Shown here in pieces: positions 10,513 through 18,875 of a stretch of 44,123 bases of DNA (position 1 is its first letter; every line of letters starts with the position of its first letter). The translations under genes and the position numbers were made by a program. The stretch comes from Lacticaseibacillus songhuajiangensis (lineage in GTDB: Bacteria > Bacillota > Bacilli > Lactobacillales > Lactobacillaceae): assembly GCF_003946025.1 (NCBI RefSeq), contig NZ_RHNR01000016.1, forward strand, positions 1 through 44,123. The letters are read 5' to 3'. Below the pieces are notes generated by a model that saw only the letters and a program-made list of their open reading frames with translations, was not told where the DNA came from and did not search any database.

Positions 10513-10738
10513 GGGGAGAGGACAGCGTGGCGGAGTGAGCGAGGGTGGAGTGGCGAAACGAATCATGTTTGGAGACAGGGCGGGGGTTATGCCCTGGCTG
10601 CACACATGATTCGCGGGAGCGCGTATTTTGACGCGGGCTTTGCGGCAAAATCGCCAGTGAGAGCCCTTGGGGCTCGAACGGTCCCCGCCACGGAACCCTT
10701 GCTCACGGAGTTACGCTGCCATCTCCCCGGCATAACCA
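10513..10738 (-). repeat. family 1 three-hairpin repeat, copy B (core -)
   Basis: The outer arms from GGGGAGAGGACAGCGTGGCG to the matching ACGCTGCCATCTCCCC are imperfectly complementary over about 40 bp. Reading the minus strand, the core shows GGGACCG, the GATTTTGCCGCAA tip, GCGTCAAAAT and hairpin 3 CGAATCATG/CATGATTCG with the TGTGCAGCC and GTCTCCAAA loop pieces. The two neighbouring genes are both on the plus strand, so this copy is not co-oriented. Confidence 0.85.
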
Positions 10739-10744
10739 CGACAC

Positions 10745-10775
10745 AAAAACACCGGCTGCTCGGGCCGGTGTTTTT
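10745..10775. terminator. bidirectional-looking terminator next to repeat B
   Basis: AAAAACACCGGC-TGCTCGG-GCCGGTGTTTTT, a perfect 12-bp stem with A and T tracts on both sides. No gene ends close to it on either strand; it isolates the two-component genes from upstream transcription. Confidence 0.85.
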
Positions 10776-10823
10776 GGTGTTCGCAGAGTTAGCGGCCTCT
10801 ACGGACAGTATGAGGAGTAGAAA

Positions 10824-10928
10824 ATGAAGAAGAAGTGTTTGTTTTGGGAGGAAGAACGGTTTTCCTTGCCGCCTTCTATGCTGATAACTATACCGGCGGT
10901 GCATGAATTAAAATGGGTCAGTTTGTGA
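10824..10928 (+). CDS. possible 34-aa peptide
   Basis: ATG 10824 follows GAGGAG with 7-nt spacing and opens 34 codons starting MKKKCLFWEEE. No family is recognised and the composition gives no signal or membrane helix. It lies in the 370-bp gap before the response regulator, right after a terminator, so it would need its own promoter. Weak candidate. Confidence 0.2.
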   Translation: MKKKCLFWEEERFSLPPSMLITIPAVHELKWVSL

Positions 10929-11125
10929 ACCTTTTGCGCCGATTTACTTAAGCAATGTTTACGGCGTCTTGTGCACGCCGCAAAGTGGGGTATTGTAATA
11001 AGAAACAGAGAAAACGTATCTTAACCTTCTGCTAAAGTGCGCCTGCGCGTACGCAAGCGGGCCGCAGTCTGCTAAACTGATACCTAGATACGCGTAATTC
11101 TCAAACAAATGCGAGGATAGATAAT

Positions 11126-11812
11126 ATGAAAATTTTGATTGTAGACGACGACAAAGAAATCGTACAGCTGCTTAGCATTTACGCTACTAATGAAGGCTAC
11201 GAGCCAATTCCGGCCTACTCAGGTAAGGAAGCCATCACCAAGTTGGTCACCACGCCTGACATCGACCTGATGATTCTCGACATCATGATGCCGAACATGT
11301 CCGGGATTGATGTGGTGAAGGAAGTCCGGAAGGATAACCAGATTCCAATTATCATTGTGTCCGCCAAGACCGGCGACATGGACAAAATTCAGGGGCTGAT
11401 TACTGGTGCCGACGATTACGTCACCAAGCCATTCAACCCACTGGAAGTCATGGCGCGTGTGAAGAGCTTGCTGCGCCGGAGCAAGAACCAGGTCAAGAGC
11501 GACACGCCAGACGTACTTGAAGTGGGTCCGCTGAAGATTACCAAGGATAGCCACGAAGTTGTGACGCTCACTGGTAAGCAGATCCAGCTGACGGCGCTTG
11601 AGTTCGGCATTTTGTACCTGCTGGCCAGCCACCCGAACCGTGTGTTCTCCGCGGATGAAATCTTCGAACGCGTTTGGCAGCAGGAATCCATTGTGTCCGC
11701 TAAGACGGTCATGGTGCACGTGTCCCACCTGCGTGACAAGATTGAAGAAGCAACCGATGGCGAGAAGGTCATTGAGACCGTCTGGGGCGTTGGTTACAAG
11801 GTTGAAGCATAG
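11126..11812 (+). CDS. OmpR/PhoB-family response regulator (VanR-like)
   Basis: A 228-residue DNA-binding response regulator. The receiver domain (about 1-118) has the acidic pair DDD at 8-10, the phospho-acceptor Asp52 in LMILDIMMP, a switch Ser in IIIVSAKT and Lys in VTKPF. A winged-helix C-terminal domain (about 130-225) ends in ETVWGVGYKVEA. It is cotranscribed with the kinase (2-bp gap). Upstream, two TGC-TAAANT extended -10 elements (11030 and 11070) are promoter candidates. With the D,D-carboxypeptidase downstream, a cell-wall stress role is likely; the stimulus is inferred only from context. Confidence 0.95.
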   Translation: MKILIVDDDKEIVQLLSIYATNEGYEPIPAYSGKEAITKLVTTPDIDLMILDIMMPNMSGIDVVKEVRKDNQIPIIIVSAKTGDMDKIQGLITGADDYVTKPFNPLEVMARVKSLLRRSKNQVKSDTPDVLEVGPLKITKDSHEVVTLTGKQIQLTALEFGILYLLASHPNRVFSADEIFERVWQQESIVSAKTVMVHVSHLRDKIEEATDGEKVIETVWGVGYKVEA

Positions 11813-11814
11813 CA

Positions 11815-13005
11815 ATGGCCGGTGAAAAAATTCACCTAACGGGCCGCGAGAAATCCGAACTCTGGATTGAAGGGGTCGTCACCGTTATTTTGCTGCTACT
11901 GCTCAACTTGGCGCTGGTTGTCATGATCAACCAGATGATTTCCGCGAGTCGGGAATGGCAAAACACCATCTGGACCATCAAAACCACGCTGACTTTTGGT
12001 CCGAACGGCACCCACTTGTGGAGCTGGCAGTACCTTTTTGTTGGCCTCATGGCGCTCGCCGACGTCATTGTCGTGTACTGGCGCCTGATTCGCCGTTACC
12101 GGCAGATGCAGTTGCGGCACGTCATTGGCGAGCTGCACTACATCGCTAGTGGCCACCTGAACCACCGCATCCGCCTCGAAGTGAACTCCGACCTGCAGCA
12201 CGTGGTCACCAGCATCAACGCGCTGGTTGATAGCGCGGTGCAGTCGATGGAAGAAGAGCGCAAAATCGAAGCGAGCAAGGATGAGCTGATCACCAACGTC
12301 TCGCACGATATTCGCACGCCACTGACCAGCATCATCGGCTACTTGGGTCTGATTGAGGACCACCAGTATAAGGACGAGGAAGAGGCGCGCAAGTACGTGC
12401 ACACCGCCTTCCTGAAGTCCAAGCAGATGAAGGTACTGGTTGAGGACTTGTTCGAATACACGAAGGTGCGTTCCCAGGCCACGAAGTTAAACGCTACCCA
12501 GTTCGACATGGCGGCGATGCTGGAACAACTTGCCGCTAGCTTTGAGCTGGAAGCCGGTAAGCGCGGCGTTGAGTTTGAGGTGCACGCCGACCCAACGCCA
12601 CTGATGATGAGCGCGGACGCGGAGAAGCTCAGCCGCGTCTTCAACAACCTGGTCATCAACGCGCTGAAGTACGGGAAGGGCGCCAAGCACATCTTCCTCA
12701 CTGCTGAAAAAATTGGTAGCGAGGTCGTTGTGCATGTCTCCAACGACGGTCAACCAATCCCGACCCGCTCGCTCGGACAGCTGTTTGACCGCTTCTACCG
12801 AGTTGAGGAAAGCCGCTCCCAGGAAACTGGCGGCTCCGGTCTTGGCCTCGCCATTGCCCAAAGCATTGTGGCACTTCACGGTGGCTACATTTATGCTGAA
12901 AGCAACGACGAGCTAACCAGTTTTGTCATGCACCTGCCGCTGGAAATTGGCGTGACCCTCAAACGCGAGGGGGATGCGCCGCAGCCGCAAGGTGAGAGTA
13001 AGTAA
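11815..13005 (+). CDS. membrane sensor histidine kinase (VanS-like)
   Basis: A 396-residue kinase. Two membrane helices (about 18-42 and 66-88) flank a short extracellular loop of about 25 residues. Then follow a HAMP-like linker (GELHYIASGHLNHRI), a HisKA domain with His164 in NVSHDIRTPLTS, and an HATPase domain with N box (FNNLVINALKYG), F box (LFDRFYRVE) and G box (GGSGLGLAI). The small outer loop implies intramembrane or envelope sensing. The start at 11815 lies 2 bp after the regulator's stop. Two tandem family 2 repeats directly follow it, before dacA. Confidence 0.95.
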   Translation: MAGEKIHLTGREKSELWIEGVVTVILLLLLNLALVVMINQMISASREWQNTIWTIKTTLTFGPNGTHLWSWQYLFVGLMALADVIVVYWRLIRRYRQMQLRHVIGELHYIASGHLNHRIRLEVNSDLQHVVTSINALVDSAVQSMEEERKIEASKDELITNVSHDIRTPLTSIIGYLGLIEDHQYKDEEEARKYVHTAFLKSKQMKVLVEDLFEYTKVRSQATKLNATQFDMAAMLEQLAASFELEAGKRGVEFEVHADPTPLMMSADAEKLSRVFNNLVINALKYGKGAKHIFLTAEKIGSEVVVHVSNDGQPIPTRSLGQLFDRFYRVEESRSQETGGSGLGLAIAQSIVALHGGYIYAESNDELTSFVMHLPLEIGVTLKREGDAPQPQGESK

Positions 13006-13014
13006 CACATAGCG

Positions 13015-13184
13015 TAGTCGCGCGCCAAGGGGCAGCCATAACACTCATTGCTTTAGCAATGCTAGTGTTATGGACACCGGAGGGAACCCTAATATACAAG
13101 ATAGTGACAGCCAAAATCCTAAAACCGGGATTTTAGCTGTCCCTACCTTGTATAACGGACTCTGACCGCCTTTTGTCGCAGCCT
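13015..13184 (+). repeat. family 2 long-hairpin repeat, copy L
   Basis: It starts 10 bp after the kinase stop. Outer arms TAGTCGCGCGCCAAGGGGC and GCCTTTTGTCGCAGCCT pair only if G-T(U) wobbles are allowed, pointing to RNA rather than DNA pairing. It holds an extra nested palindrome (CATAACACT... / AGTGTTATG, 13037-13072) plus the long hairpin with GACAGC/GCTGTC and the tip AAAATCC-N7-GGATTTT. Confidence 0.85.
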
Positions 13185-13189
13185 CATCG

Positions 13190-13310
13190 TAGTCGCGCGC
13201 CAAGGGGCAGAACCCTAGCGCATAAGGTGATACCAACAGAAATCCTAAGTTCGGGATTTCCGTCGGTATCACCTTATGCGACGGGTTTTAACCGCCCCTT
13301 GGCGCAGCCT
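13190..13310 (+). repeat. family 2 long-hairpin repeat, copy M
   Basis: A direct tandem neighbour of copy L, with the same entry arm TAGTCGCGCGCCAAGGGGC and exit GCCCCTTGGCGCAGCCT, here perfectly complementary. Inside is a long hairpin GCGCATAAGGTGATACC / GGTATCACCTTATGCG with the AAATCC-GGGATTT tip. It ends 29 bp before the dacA start, inside the dacA leader. Confidence 0.88.
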
Positions 13311-13338
13311 GTCCATAGAAACCGAGGATTTCGTAGTC

Positions 13339-14643
13339 ATGAAGAGATTTTTCACCGCAATTATTGGCCTGATGGCCGCAATTACCATTGGTGCCAGCAC
13401 CGTGCCGTCCGTAGTGAATGCGGCGTCCACCACCAGTGTCACCGACAGCCTGAATGTTGACGCCAAGGCTGCCATCTCCGTCGACGCCAAGACCGGCAAA
13501 ATTCTGTATTCCAAGAATGCCGATCAGGTGCTCCCCATCGCGTCCATGTCCAAGCTGATTACCGTTTACCTGCTGCTCGAAGCGATTAAAGAGGGCAAGG
13601 TGAAGTGGACGGACAAGGTTACCCCTGACAAGGAAATCGTCAAGATTAGTCAGGATAGTTCCCTGTCCAACGTGCCACTGCGCAGCGACAAGTCCTACAC
13701 CGTGCGCGAGCTCTACCAAGCCACACTGATTTTCTCCGCGAACGCGGCGGCAATGATGCTGGGCGACATCGTGGCGGGCGGCGACCAGAACAAGTTCATC
13801 GACATGATGAACGCCAAGGTCAAGTCCTGGGGCATTAAGGACGCTAAGCTCGTCAACGCCAATGGGCTGAGCAACTCCGCGCTGGGTAGTTACATCTACC
13901 CAGGTAGTGGTAAGAACGGCGAAAACGTCATGAGCGCGGCCGACATGGCCGTGGTGGCCCGTAAGCTGCTCACCGACTTCCCTGACGTTTTGAAGACGAC
14001 CAGCATTGCCAGCAAGACTTTTGAAGCTGGCACCAACGACGCCACCAAGATGGACAACTGGGACTTCATGTTGCCAGGGTTGGTTTCCGCACAGAAGGAC
14101 CTGAATGTGGATGGCCTGAAGACTGGGACCACCGACACCGCCGGCGACTGCTTCACTGGGACCGCAACGAAGAACGGTATGCGCATTATCACCGTTGTCC
14201 TCCACGCGGGCGGGAGCGGTACGACCAAGCGCTTCGTCCAGACCGCGAAGCTAATGCGCTGGACGTTTGCCAACTGGAAGTCCATGAAGGTGCTCTCCGC
14301 CGATTCGACCATCAAGGGTAAGAGCAGCATCGCCGTTGATAAAGGCAAGCAGGAGACGGTGCCGCTGAAGACCGACAAGGCCATTACCGTGCTCGTGCCA
14401 AGCAGCACGACGTCTAGTGACGTGACCTTGAGTTACAAGGCGCAACGCAAGCAGCTGACGGCGCCGACTAAGAAGGGCACCACCGTGGGCACAATTAGCG
14501 CCAGCGCCAAGGGCGACAACCTCGGTTACCTGGAAGACGCCAACAACACGAGCGACCTGGTAACCACCAAGTCCGTCCAAAAGGCGGGTTGGTTCACCCT
14601 GATGTTCCGTGGCATTGGCCATTTCTTTAGTAACTTGTTCTAG
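13339..14643 (+). CDS. dacA: D-alanyl-D-alanine carboxypeptidase (penicillin-binding protein 5/6 type)
   Basis: A 434-residue exported serine peptidase that trims the terminal D-Ala of stem peptides and so limits cross-linking. A signal peptide (residues 1-28, ending VNA-A) is followed by the S11 domain with SMSK (nucleophile Ser69), SAN (133-135) and KTGTT (261-265). A C-terminal beta-rich domain and a final amphipathic segment (GWFTLMFRGIGHFFSNLF region) would tether it to the membrane. ATG 13339 is chosen by the signal peptide and GAGGA upstream. It follows the VanRS-like pair, separated by two family 2 repeats. Confidence 0.95.
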   Translation: MKRFFTAIIGLMAAITIGASTVPSVVNAASTTSVTDSLNVDAKAAISVDAKTGKILYSKNADQVLPIASMSKLITVYLLLEAIKEGKVKWTDKVTPDKEIVKISQDSSLSNVPLRSDKSYTVRELYQATLIFSANAAAMMLGDIVAGGDQNKFIDMMNAKVKSWGIKDAKLVNANGLSNSALGSYIYPGSGKNGENVMSAADMAVVARKLLTDFPDVLKTTSIASKTFEAGTNDATKMDNWDFMLPGLVSAQKDLNVDGLKTGTTDTAGDCFTGTATKNGMRIITVVLHAGGSGTTKRFVQTAKLMRWTFANWKSMKVLSADSTIKGKSSIAVDKGKQETVPLKTDKAITVLVPSSTTSSDVTLSYKAQRKQLTAPTKKGTTVGTISASAKGDNLGYLEDANNTSDLVTTKSVQKAGWFTLMFRGIGHFFSNLF

Positions 14644-14666
14644 AGATACTAGTAAATTAATCGTGT

Positions 14667-14705
14667 AATAGCGGACTACTGATAAAACGTAGTCCGCTAT
14701 TTTTA
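14667..14705 (+). terminator. dacA terminator
   Basis: A perfect 13-bp stem AATAGCGGACTAC / GTAGTCCGCTATT with a 9-nt loop and T's, 23 bp after the stop. Confidence 0.92.
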
Positions 14706-14816
14706 TATCTTCTTAAGATTCTCTCAAGGCGCACCGACCGTCAGTCATAGCGCTTGCATGCGGCAAGGGGATAGTGCAAAATGCTCGCATGAACTAAAGA
14801 GGTGGAGGCTTGAGTT

Positions 14817-15311
14817 ATGGACTATTTTGACATTACCCCACAGGGGATGCAGTGGTTACACGACGAACTGGAGCGCTGCAAGCAGCAGCGGCCGGCGCTC
14901 ATTAAGCGTTTGTCCGCGGCGGCGGCCTTGGGGGATCGCTCCGAAAATACGGAATACACAGAATCCAAGCGTGATTTGCGGCACCTTGAGAGCCGTATGC
15001 GCTATATGGACAAGCAGACCCGCTACGGCCAGGTAGTGACCGTCAAAGACGATGGCGTGGTCGCGCTCGGCAAGACGGTGTGTTTGTTGTTTGACGGCGA
15101 CGATGACGACGATGTTGAAACCTACCAGGTGGTTGGTCCAGCAGAGGCCGAGATGGCCGACAACAACCTGACCAGCGTGTCGCCACTGGGCAGTGCACTG
15201 ATGGGTCTGAAGGCAGGCGACACCGCCACGGTGCAGGCACCAGCAGGTGAGTATCAGGTCACTGTGAAGTCAGTGACGCTGACGCCGCAAGCAAAGGTGG
15301 CGGATGCCTAA
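14817..15311 (+). CDS. GreA/GreB-family transcription elongation factor
   Basis: A 164-residue protein with the two-domain Gre layout. The N-terminal coiled coil (about 1-75) carries the tip motif GDRSENTEY, whose acidic residues Asp40 and Glu43 in the family enter the RNA polymerase secondary channel to promote cleavage of backtracked RNA. The C-terminal FKBP-like domain includes SPLGSALMGLKAGD. It has its own ribosome-binding site (GAGGTGGAGG) and stands alone. It diverges somewhat from typical GreA (GDLSENAEY), with a run of aspartates in the C-domain, so it may be a second Gre paralogue rather than the housekeeping one. I cannot see whether another copy exists. Confidence 0.88.
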   Translation: MDYFDITPQGMQWLHDELERCKQQRPALIKRLSAAAALGDRSENTEYTESKRDLRHLESRMRYMDKQTRYGQVVTVKDDGVVALGKTVCLLFDGDDDDDVETYQVVGPAEAEMADNNLTSVSPLGSALMGLKAGDTATVQAPAGEYQVTVKSVTLTPQAKVADA

Positions 15312-15398
15312 TTTCGCTTTGATGCGTTTAATCTTATGAAGACGAATGCAAGCGGACACTGTTTTTGATTATCGACACAACGTGAATTTGAAGCACTA

Positions 15399-15612
15399 GG
15401 AAACGGGCCGGATTGACGTAGTGGTCAGAAACGGCGTTGGCGAGAATAAAATTAACAGTGCATGCGACTTTAGTCGTGTGCACCGTTAATTTTATTGGGA
15501 GTGGGATTTTGACGTGGGTTGCGGCAAAATTCCCAGTGGAAGACGGCGCAGCCGGCTGAAACGATCCCCGCCAACGCCGTTTCTGATAACGGAGTCAATC
15601 CGGCCCGTTTCC
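15399..15612 (-). repeat. family 1 three-hairpin repeat, copy D (core -)
   Basis: Perfect 19-bp outer arms GGAAACGGGCCGGATTGAC / GTCAATCCGGCCCGTTTCC, then a second near-perfect arm (AGAAACGGCGTTGGCG / CGCCAACGCCGTTTCT). Core on the minus strand: hairpin 2 GGGAATTTTG/CAAAATCCC and hairpin 3 AATAAAATTAAC/GTTAATTTTATT. It lies 88 bp after the greA-like gene and just upstream of the murE promoter. It is not co-oriented with greA. Confidence 0.87.
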
Positions 15613-15647
15613 GGTCAGCAGCCACTGTATTGTGTGACATTTCGGTG

Positions 15648-15656
15648 TGCTATAAT
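15648..15656 (+). promoter_or_regulatory. murE extended -10 promoter
   Basis: TGC-TATAAT at 15648-15656 is a consensus extended -10; no good -35 stands at 17 bp. The murE ATG follows 43 bp downstream. Confidence 0.6.
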
Positions 15657-15699
15657 TGACAAGAATGCCTTAGCAAAGCTGGATAGAGGAGACGTACCC

Positions 15700-17250
15700 A
15701 TGGCAATTTCACTTACTGCATGCATTTTGTTACTGAAGGAACACCACCTGCTGAAGAGTAGCGCCGTCCAGAGCGATGACGCACCCCTCATGACCGGGAT
15801 TTCCTTTGATTCACGGAAGGTTGAAGGTCCCACCCTGTTTTTCTGTAAGGGGACCAAGTTCCGTCCTATCTATCTGTCCATGGCTAAGGACAGCGGGGCA
15901 ACGACCTACGTTGCCGAAAAGCCTTACGTTGAAGGTAACGGCCTCAACGCACTTATTGTGACTAATGTCACGAAGGCGATGTCCATTTTGGGTGCTGCGT
16001 TCTACGACTTCCCGCAGGACGATCTGCACGTGATTGCCTTCACCGGGACCAAGGGGAAGACCACGTCCGCATACTTCACCCGCGGCATTTTGGAAGCTGC
16101 CCACCCTAAGCACGTGGCGCTATTCTCCACAATTGACCGCATTGTTGGCCCCAACCCGGACGAACGTTTCAAGTCTGATTTAACCACGCCGGAAAGTCTG
16201 GACCTCTTCCACGACATGCGTGAAGCCGTCGATAACGGCATGACGCACCTGGTCATGGAAGTTTCCAGCCAGGCCTACCTGCGTAACCGCGTGTTTGGCC
16301 TGACCTACGATGTTGGTTTCTTCCTGAATATCACGCCTGACCACATCGGCCCGAACGAACACCCAACTTTTGAAAACTACTTGCACAACAAGCTCCAGCT
16401 ACTGGTGAACTCCCGCAAGGTGGTCATCAACGCTGAAACTGAGCACTTCAACGAAGTGTACGCTGCTGCCCGCACCACGACTTATGGCGACAGCATTTAC
16501 CTCTTCGCGTCTGCCGGCTTCAAACCGGACGACCCAACGCTACCAATCGACTTCCGCTTTGATAGCTCCGAAGCCGACCTGGCAACCAGCAAGTTCACCA
16601 TCATTCCCGTGACCGACAAGGCCGTGGAACTGAACATTGGTGGTCAGTACAGCCTGAGCCTCATTGGCGACTACAATGAAAGCAACGCGACGGCGGCTAT
16701 CATTGGGGCCGGTTTGTCCGGCGTTGATGCGACTAAGGCTGCAGCTGGGATCAAGAACGTGCAGATTCCGGGCCGCATGGAAACTGCCAACGTTGAAGGT
16801 CACGGTCACGTTTACGTGGACTATGCGCACAACTACGCCAGCATGAAGGCGCTGCTGAGCTTCCTGAACGCTGAGTACAACAACCCGAACATTCGTGTCG
16901 TAATTGGTGCGCCTGGGGATAAGGGTGTCTCCCGCCGCGCTGATTTTGCGAAGGTGCTCAATGAGTACGCGGACGAAGCTTACCTGACGACGGACGACCC
17001 AGGCTTTGAAAGTGCAGATGCCATTGCGGACGAGATCCGTGAAGGTATCGACGAGGACCGGGTCAAAGTGCACAAAATCATTGACCGCCGCGAGGCCATT
17101 AAGACGGCGATTGCGGACAGTCGCCCAGAAGACATCGTGGTTGTTGCCGGTAAGGGTGCGGACCCGTACCAGAAGGTTCGCGGCGTCGACACACCATGGC
17201 CAAAGGACATGGTGGTTGTCCACGAAGTAGCAGAGGAATTGAAAAAATAG
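15700..17250 (+). CDS. murE: UDP-MurNAc-tripeptide synthetase (MurE)
   Basis: A 516-residue cytosolic ATP-dependent Mur ligase that adds the third stem-peptide residue to UDP-MurNAc-L-Ala-D-Glu. It shows an N-terminal UDP-binding domain with ISFDSRKV, the ATP loop GTKGKTT, the conserved NITPDHIG segment, and the C-terminal domain with YAHNYASM and TTDDPGFE. At the last site meso-DAP enzymes carry DNPR; DDPG here argues for L-lysine, as expected in lactobacilli. ATG 15700 is chosen because GAGGAG precedes it and MurE homology begins there; the open frame continues upstream through repeat D and is not coding. It forms an operon with the racemase 25 bp downstream. Confidence 0.94.
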   Translation: MAISLTACILLLKEHHLLKSSAVQSDDAPLMTGISFDSRKVEGPTLFFCKGTKFRPIYLSMAKDSGATTYVAEKPYVEGNGLNALIVTNVTKAMSILGAAFYDFPQDDLHVIAFTGTKGKTTSAYFTRGILEAAHPKHVALFSTIDRIVGPNPDERFKSDLTTPESLDLFHDMREAVDNGMTHLVMEVSSQAYLRNRVFGLTYDVGFFLNITPDHIGPNEHPTFENYLHNKLQLLVNSRKVVINAETEHFNEVYAAARTTTYGDSIYLFASAGFKPDDPTLPIDFRFDSSEADLATSKFTIIPVTDKAVELNIGGQYSLSLIGDYNESNATAAIIGAGLSGVDATKAAAGIKNVQIPGRMETANVEGHGHVYVDYAHNYASMKALLSFLNAEYNNPNIRVVIGAPGDKGVSRRADFAKVLNEYADEAYLTTDDPGFESADAIADEIREGIDEDRVKVHKIIDRREAIKTAIADSRPEDIVVVAGKGADPYQKVRGVDTPWPKDMVVVHEVAEELKK

Positions 17251-17275
17251 TCAATTAGTTGAGGAGGATGCGATT

Positions 17276-18034
17276 ATGCAACGCTTCTTCACCGTCATCG
17301 GCGGCATGGGAACGGCAGCTACGAACTCGTACGTGAACTTACTTGCAAAGCGTACGGAGGCAAAGAAAGACCAGGATTACATGGATTACCTCCTGGTGAA
17401 TCATGCCAGCGTCCCCGACCGGACGGCATACATCCTCAATCACAGCAAGCCGAGTTTCTACCCGGCTTTGCGCGAAGATATTTTGCAGCAAAGCAAACTA
17501 AACCCGGAATTCATGGTGATGGTTTGCAATACGGCCCATTATTTCTACCAGCAGTTGCAGGCACTGACGACAGTGCCACTGCTGAACATGCCGCACGTCG
17601 CGATTAACGAGATGTGCCGGCGTTACCCAAACGCCAAGAAGATTGGCTTGATTGCGACGGCCGGCACCATTGCCGATCACATCTACGAGGATGAGATTAA
17701 GGCGGCTGGCCGCGAGGTCATCTTGGGCGACAAGCGCGTTCAGGATATGGTGATGACGTTAATCTACGACAACATCAAGGAACACAACCGCGTTGATGGG
17801 GACCTGTTCCGCGAGATTCTGACCATCATGCGCGACCAGTTTGGCGCCGAAGCTATCGTACTTGGCTGCACCGAATTGTCCCTAGCAAACGACGTTGCGC
17901 CGCAACCGGACTTTGAACTCATTGACCCGCAAAGCATCATTGTGGACAAGAGTTTGTTGCTCGGTCGAGCGTTCAAACAAAATCTGGCCGGTGGCCGGCA
18001 GTTACTTGCTGATGTCATGGCAGGTACAAAATAA
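17276..18034 (+). CDS. racD: aspartate/glutamate racemase (probable aspartate racemase)
   Basis: A 252-residue cofactor-independent racemase. Two catalytic cysteines stand in VCNTAHYF and LGCTELSLA, with the N-terminal GGMGTAAT motif of the Asp/Glu/hydantoin racemase family. In lactobacilli this gene supplies D-Asp for the Lys-D-Asp peptidoglycan cross-bridge, and its position directly after murE fits that. ATG 17276 is preceded by GAGGAGG. Asp versus Glu specificity cannot be fixed from motifs; the murI-type signature context is absent and the murE neighbourhood favours Asp. Confidence 0.88.
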   Translation: MQRFFTVIGGMGTAATNSYVNLLAKRTEAKKDQDYMDYLLVNHASVPDRTAYILNHSKPSFYPALREDILQQSKLNPEFMVMVCNTAHYFYQQLQALTTVPLLNMPHVAINEMCRRYPNAKKIGLIATAGTIADHIYEDEIKAAGREVILGDKRVQDMVMTLIYDNIKEHNRVDGDLFREILTIMRDQFGAEAIVLGCTELSLANDVAPQPDFELIDPQSIIVDKSLLLGRAFKQNLAGGRQLLADVMAGTK

Positions 18035-18039
18035 ACCGC

Positions 18040-18076
18040 AAAACGGGCTGTCACAAAATGTGACAGCCCGTTTTTT
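18040..18076 (+). terminator. murE-racD terminator
   Basis: Perfect 14-bp stem AAAACGGGCTGTCA / TGACAGCCCGTTTT followed by T's, directly after the racD stop. Confidence 0.93.
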
Positions 18077-18339
18077 AATGCCTGCGTGGTTATAAGTAGG
18101 CCCGTTTTGGACAAATATTATCCGCTGTTGCGGTCAATTCGCGAAAAATAAAGTTACTTGCCGCGTTAGCATTGCTCACAAAATCTATCGACCTTCGTGC
18201 AATTAATCACTATGCTGGGGACATCAAGTGGAAATGAACATAAGCAACATCCATTTGAATAAGACGCAGCCGTATCCGGCTATAAGTTGTTCAGCACTTT
18301 TTTGAAAGCTTTTGCCAGTGAAAATACTGATTTTGGACG

Positions 18340-18355
18340 TGGTACCTAGACCAAC
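18340..18355 (-). promoter_or_regulatory. NagR/dre-like half-conserved site
   Basis: On the minus strand: GTTGGTCTAGGTACCA, close to the GntR-family dre/NagR consensus (W-TTGGT-nTAG-ACCA-like) in the left half, with TGGT and ACCA at its ends. Weakest of the cluster. Confidence 0.4.
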
Positions 18356-18415
18356 TGGGGAGTCTTGAATCATAAAATGCCGATTTGAAGCGGTTTTAAT
18401 GTAAATAATCATGAA

Positions 18416-18431
18416 ATTGGTATTGTCCAAT
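18416..18431 (+). promoter_or_regulatory. NagR/dre-like operator
   Basis: ATTGGTATTGTCCAAT is a near-perfect palindrome differing at two central or adjacent positions from the NagR-type consensus ATTGGTATAGACCAAT. Confidence 0.6.
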
Positions 18432-18515
18432 GCTCAGTGGTACTTTTTCATGATATTCAGTGGACCAACCAAGCCGGTTCGATATGGCTCAAAGCCTTGA
18501 TGTGACGCCGTTGAT

Positions 18516-18531
18516 GGTGGCCTATACCACT
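18516..18531 (-). promoter_or_regulatory. NagR/dre-like operator
   Basis: On the minus strand: AGTGGTATAGGCCACC, keeping the GGTATAG core and both half-sites of the NagR-type consensus. Confidence 0.6.
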
Positions 18532-18607
18532 TTTGAAAATGATTTGCAAAGTGAGCTTTCATTCACCGTCTGCCCCGTTGTGGCGGGTTTTCGCGATGGT
18601 TTTCTTG

Positions 18608-18633
18608 TTTTTAGAAAGAGCGCTTTCTAAAAA
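18608..18633. promoter_or_regulatory. long A/T-flanked palindrome
   Basis: TTTTTAGAAAG (18608-18618), AGCG, CTTTCTAAAAA (18623-18633): perfect 11-bp arms. It resembles a cre site (GAAAGCGCTTTC) but with two extra central bases, so it is not a canonical CcpA site. It could be an operator, or a terminator read on either strand. Confidence 0.4.
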
Positions 18634-18800
18634 AGCTGGGATTATTTTTTTAATAGCAGGACCAATTATAATCATAAATCGCTGTTAGGGCTTACAAATG
18701 TTGTTATTAAGGCGTTTAGCAAGTGACACAACGGGTACAAATGTCTAGTTTTATTCCCGTACCATCCTTGAAAACTTTTCTGTAAATGTACAAATGGGTA

Positions 18801-18839
18801 ATTGGTATAGTTGACGCTCGAAAAGAATGCGGTTACACT
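18801..18839 (+). promoter_or_regulatory. autoregulated promoter of the GntR gene
   Basis: TTGACG (18811-18816), a 17-bp spacer and TACACT (18834-18839) form a good promoter 37 bp before the GTG start. The operator-like ATTGGTATAGTTGACG (18801-18816) overlaps the -35 box, so the GntR product would block its own promoter and that of the whole operon. Confidence 0.65.
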
Positions 18840-18875
18840 GCATTTGTGGTTGGTACCAAGAAAGGGGCGAACATT

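Larger units (their letters stand above)
18078..18800. other. 720-bp A+T-rich gene-free region with clustered operator-like sites
   Basis: No convincing coding frame on either strand. It contains three GntR/NagR-like operator matches (18340-18355, 18416-18431, 18516-18531) and an 11-bp-arm palindrome TTTTTAGAAAG-AGCG-CTTTCTAAAAA (18608-18633). The density of sites without a gene suggests either a lost gene of the amino-sugar regulon or an unannotated transcript. Confidence 0.5.

Noticed and set aside
18608..18633. Canonical cre (CcpA) site upstream of the GntR gene
   Set aside because: The palindrome has two extra central bases compared with cre; listed only as an unassigned palindrome.
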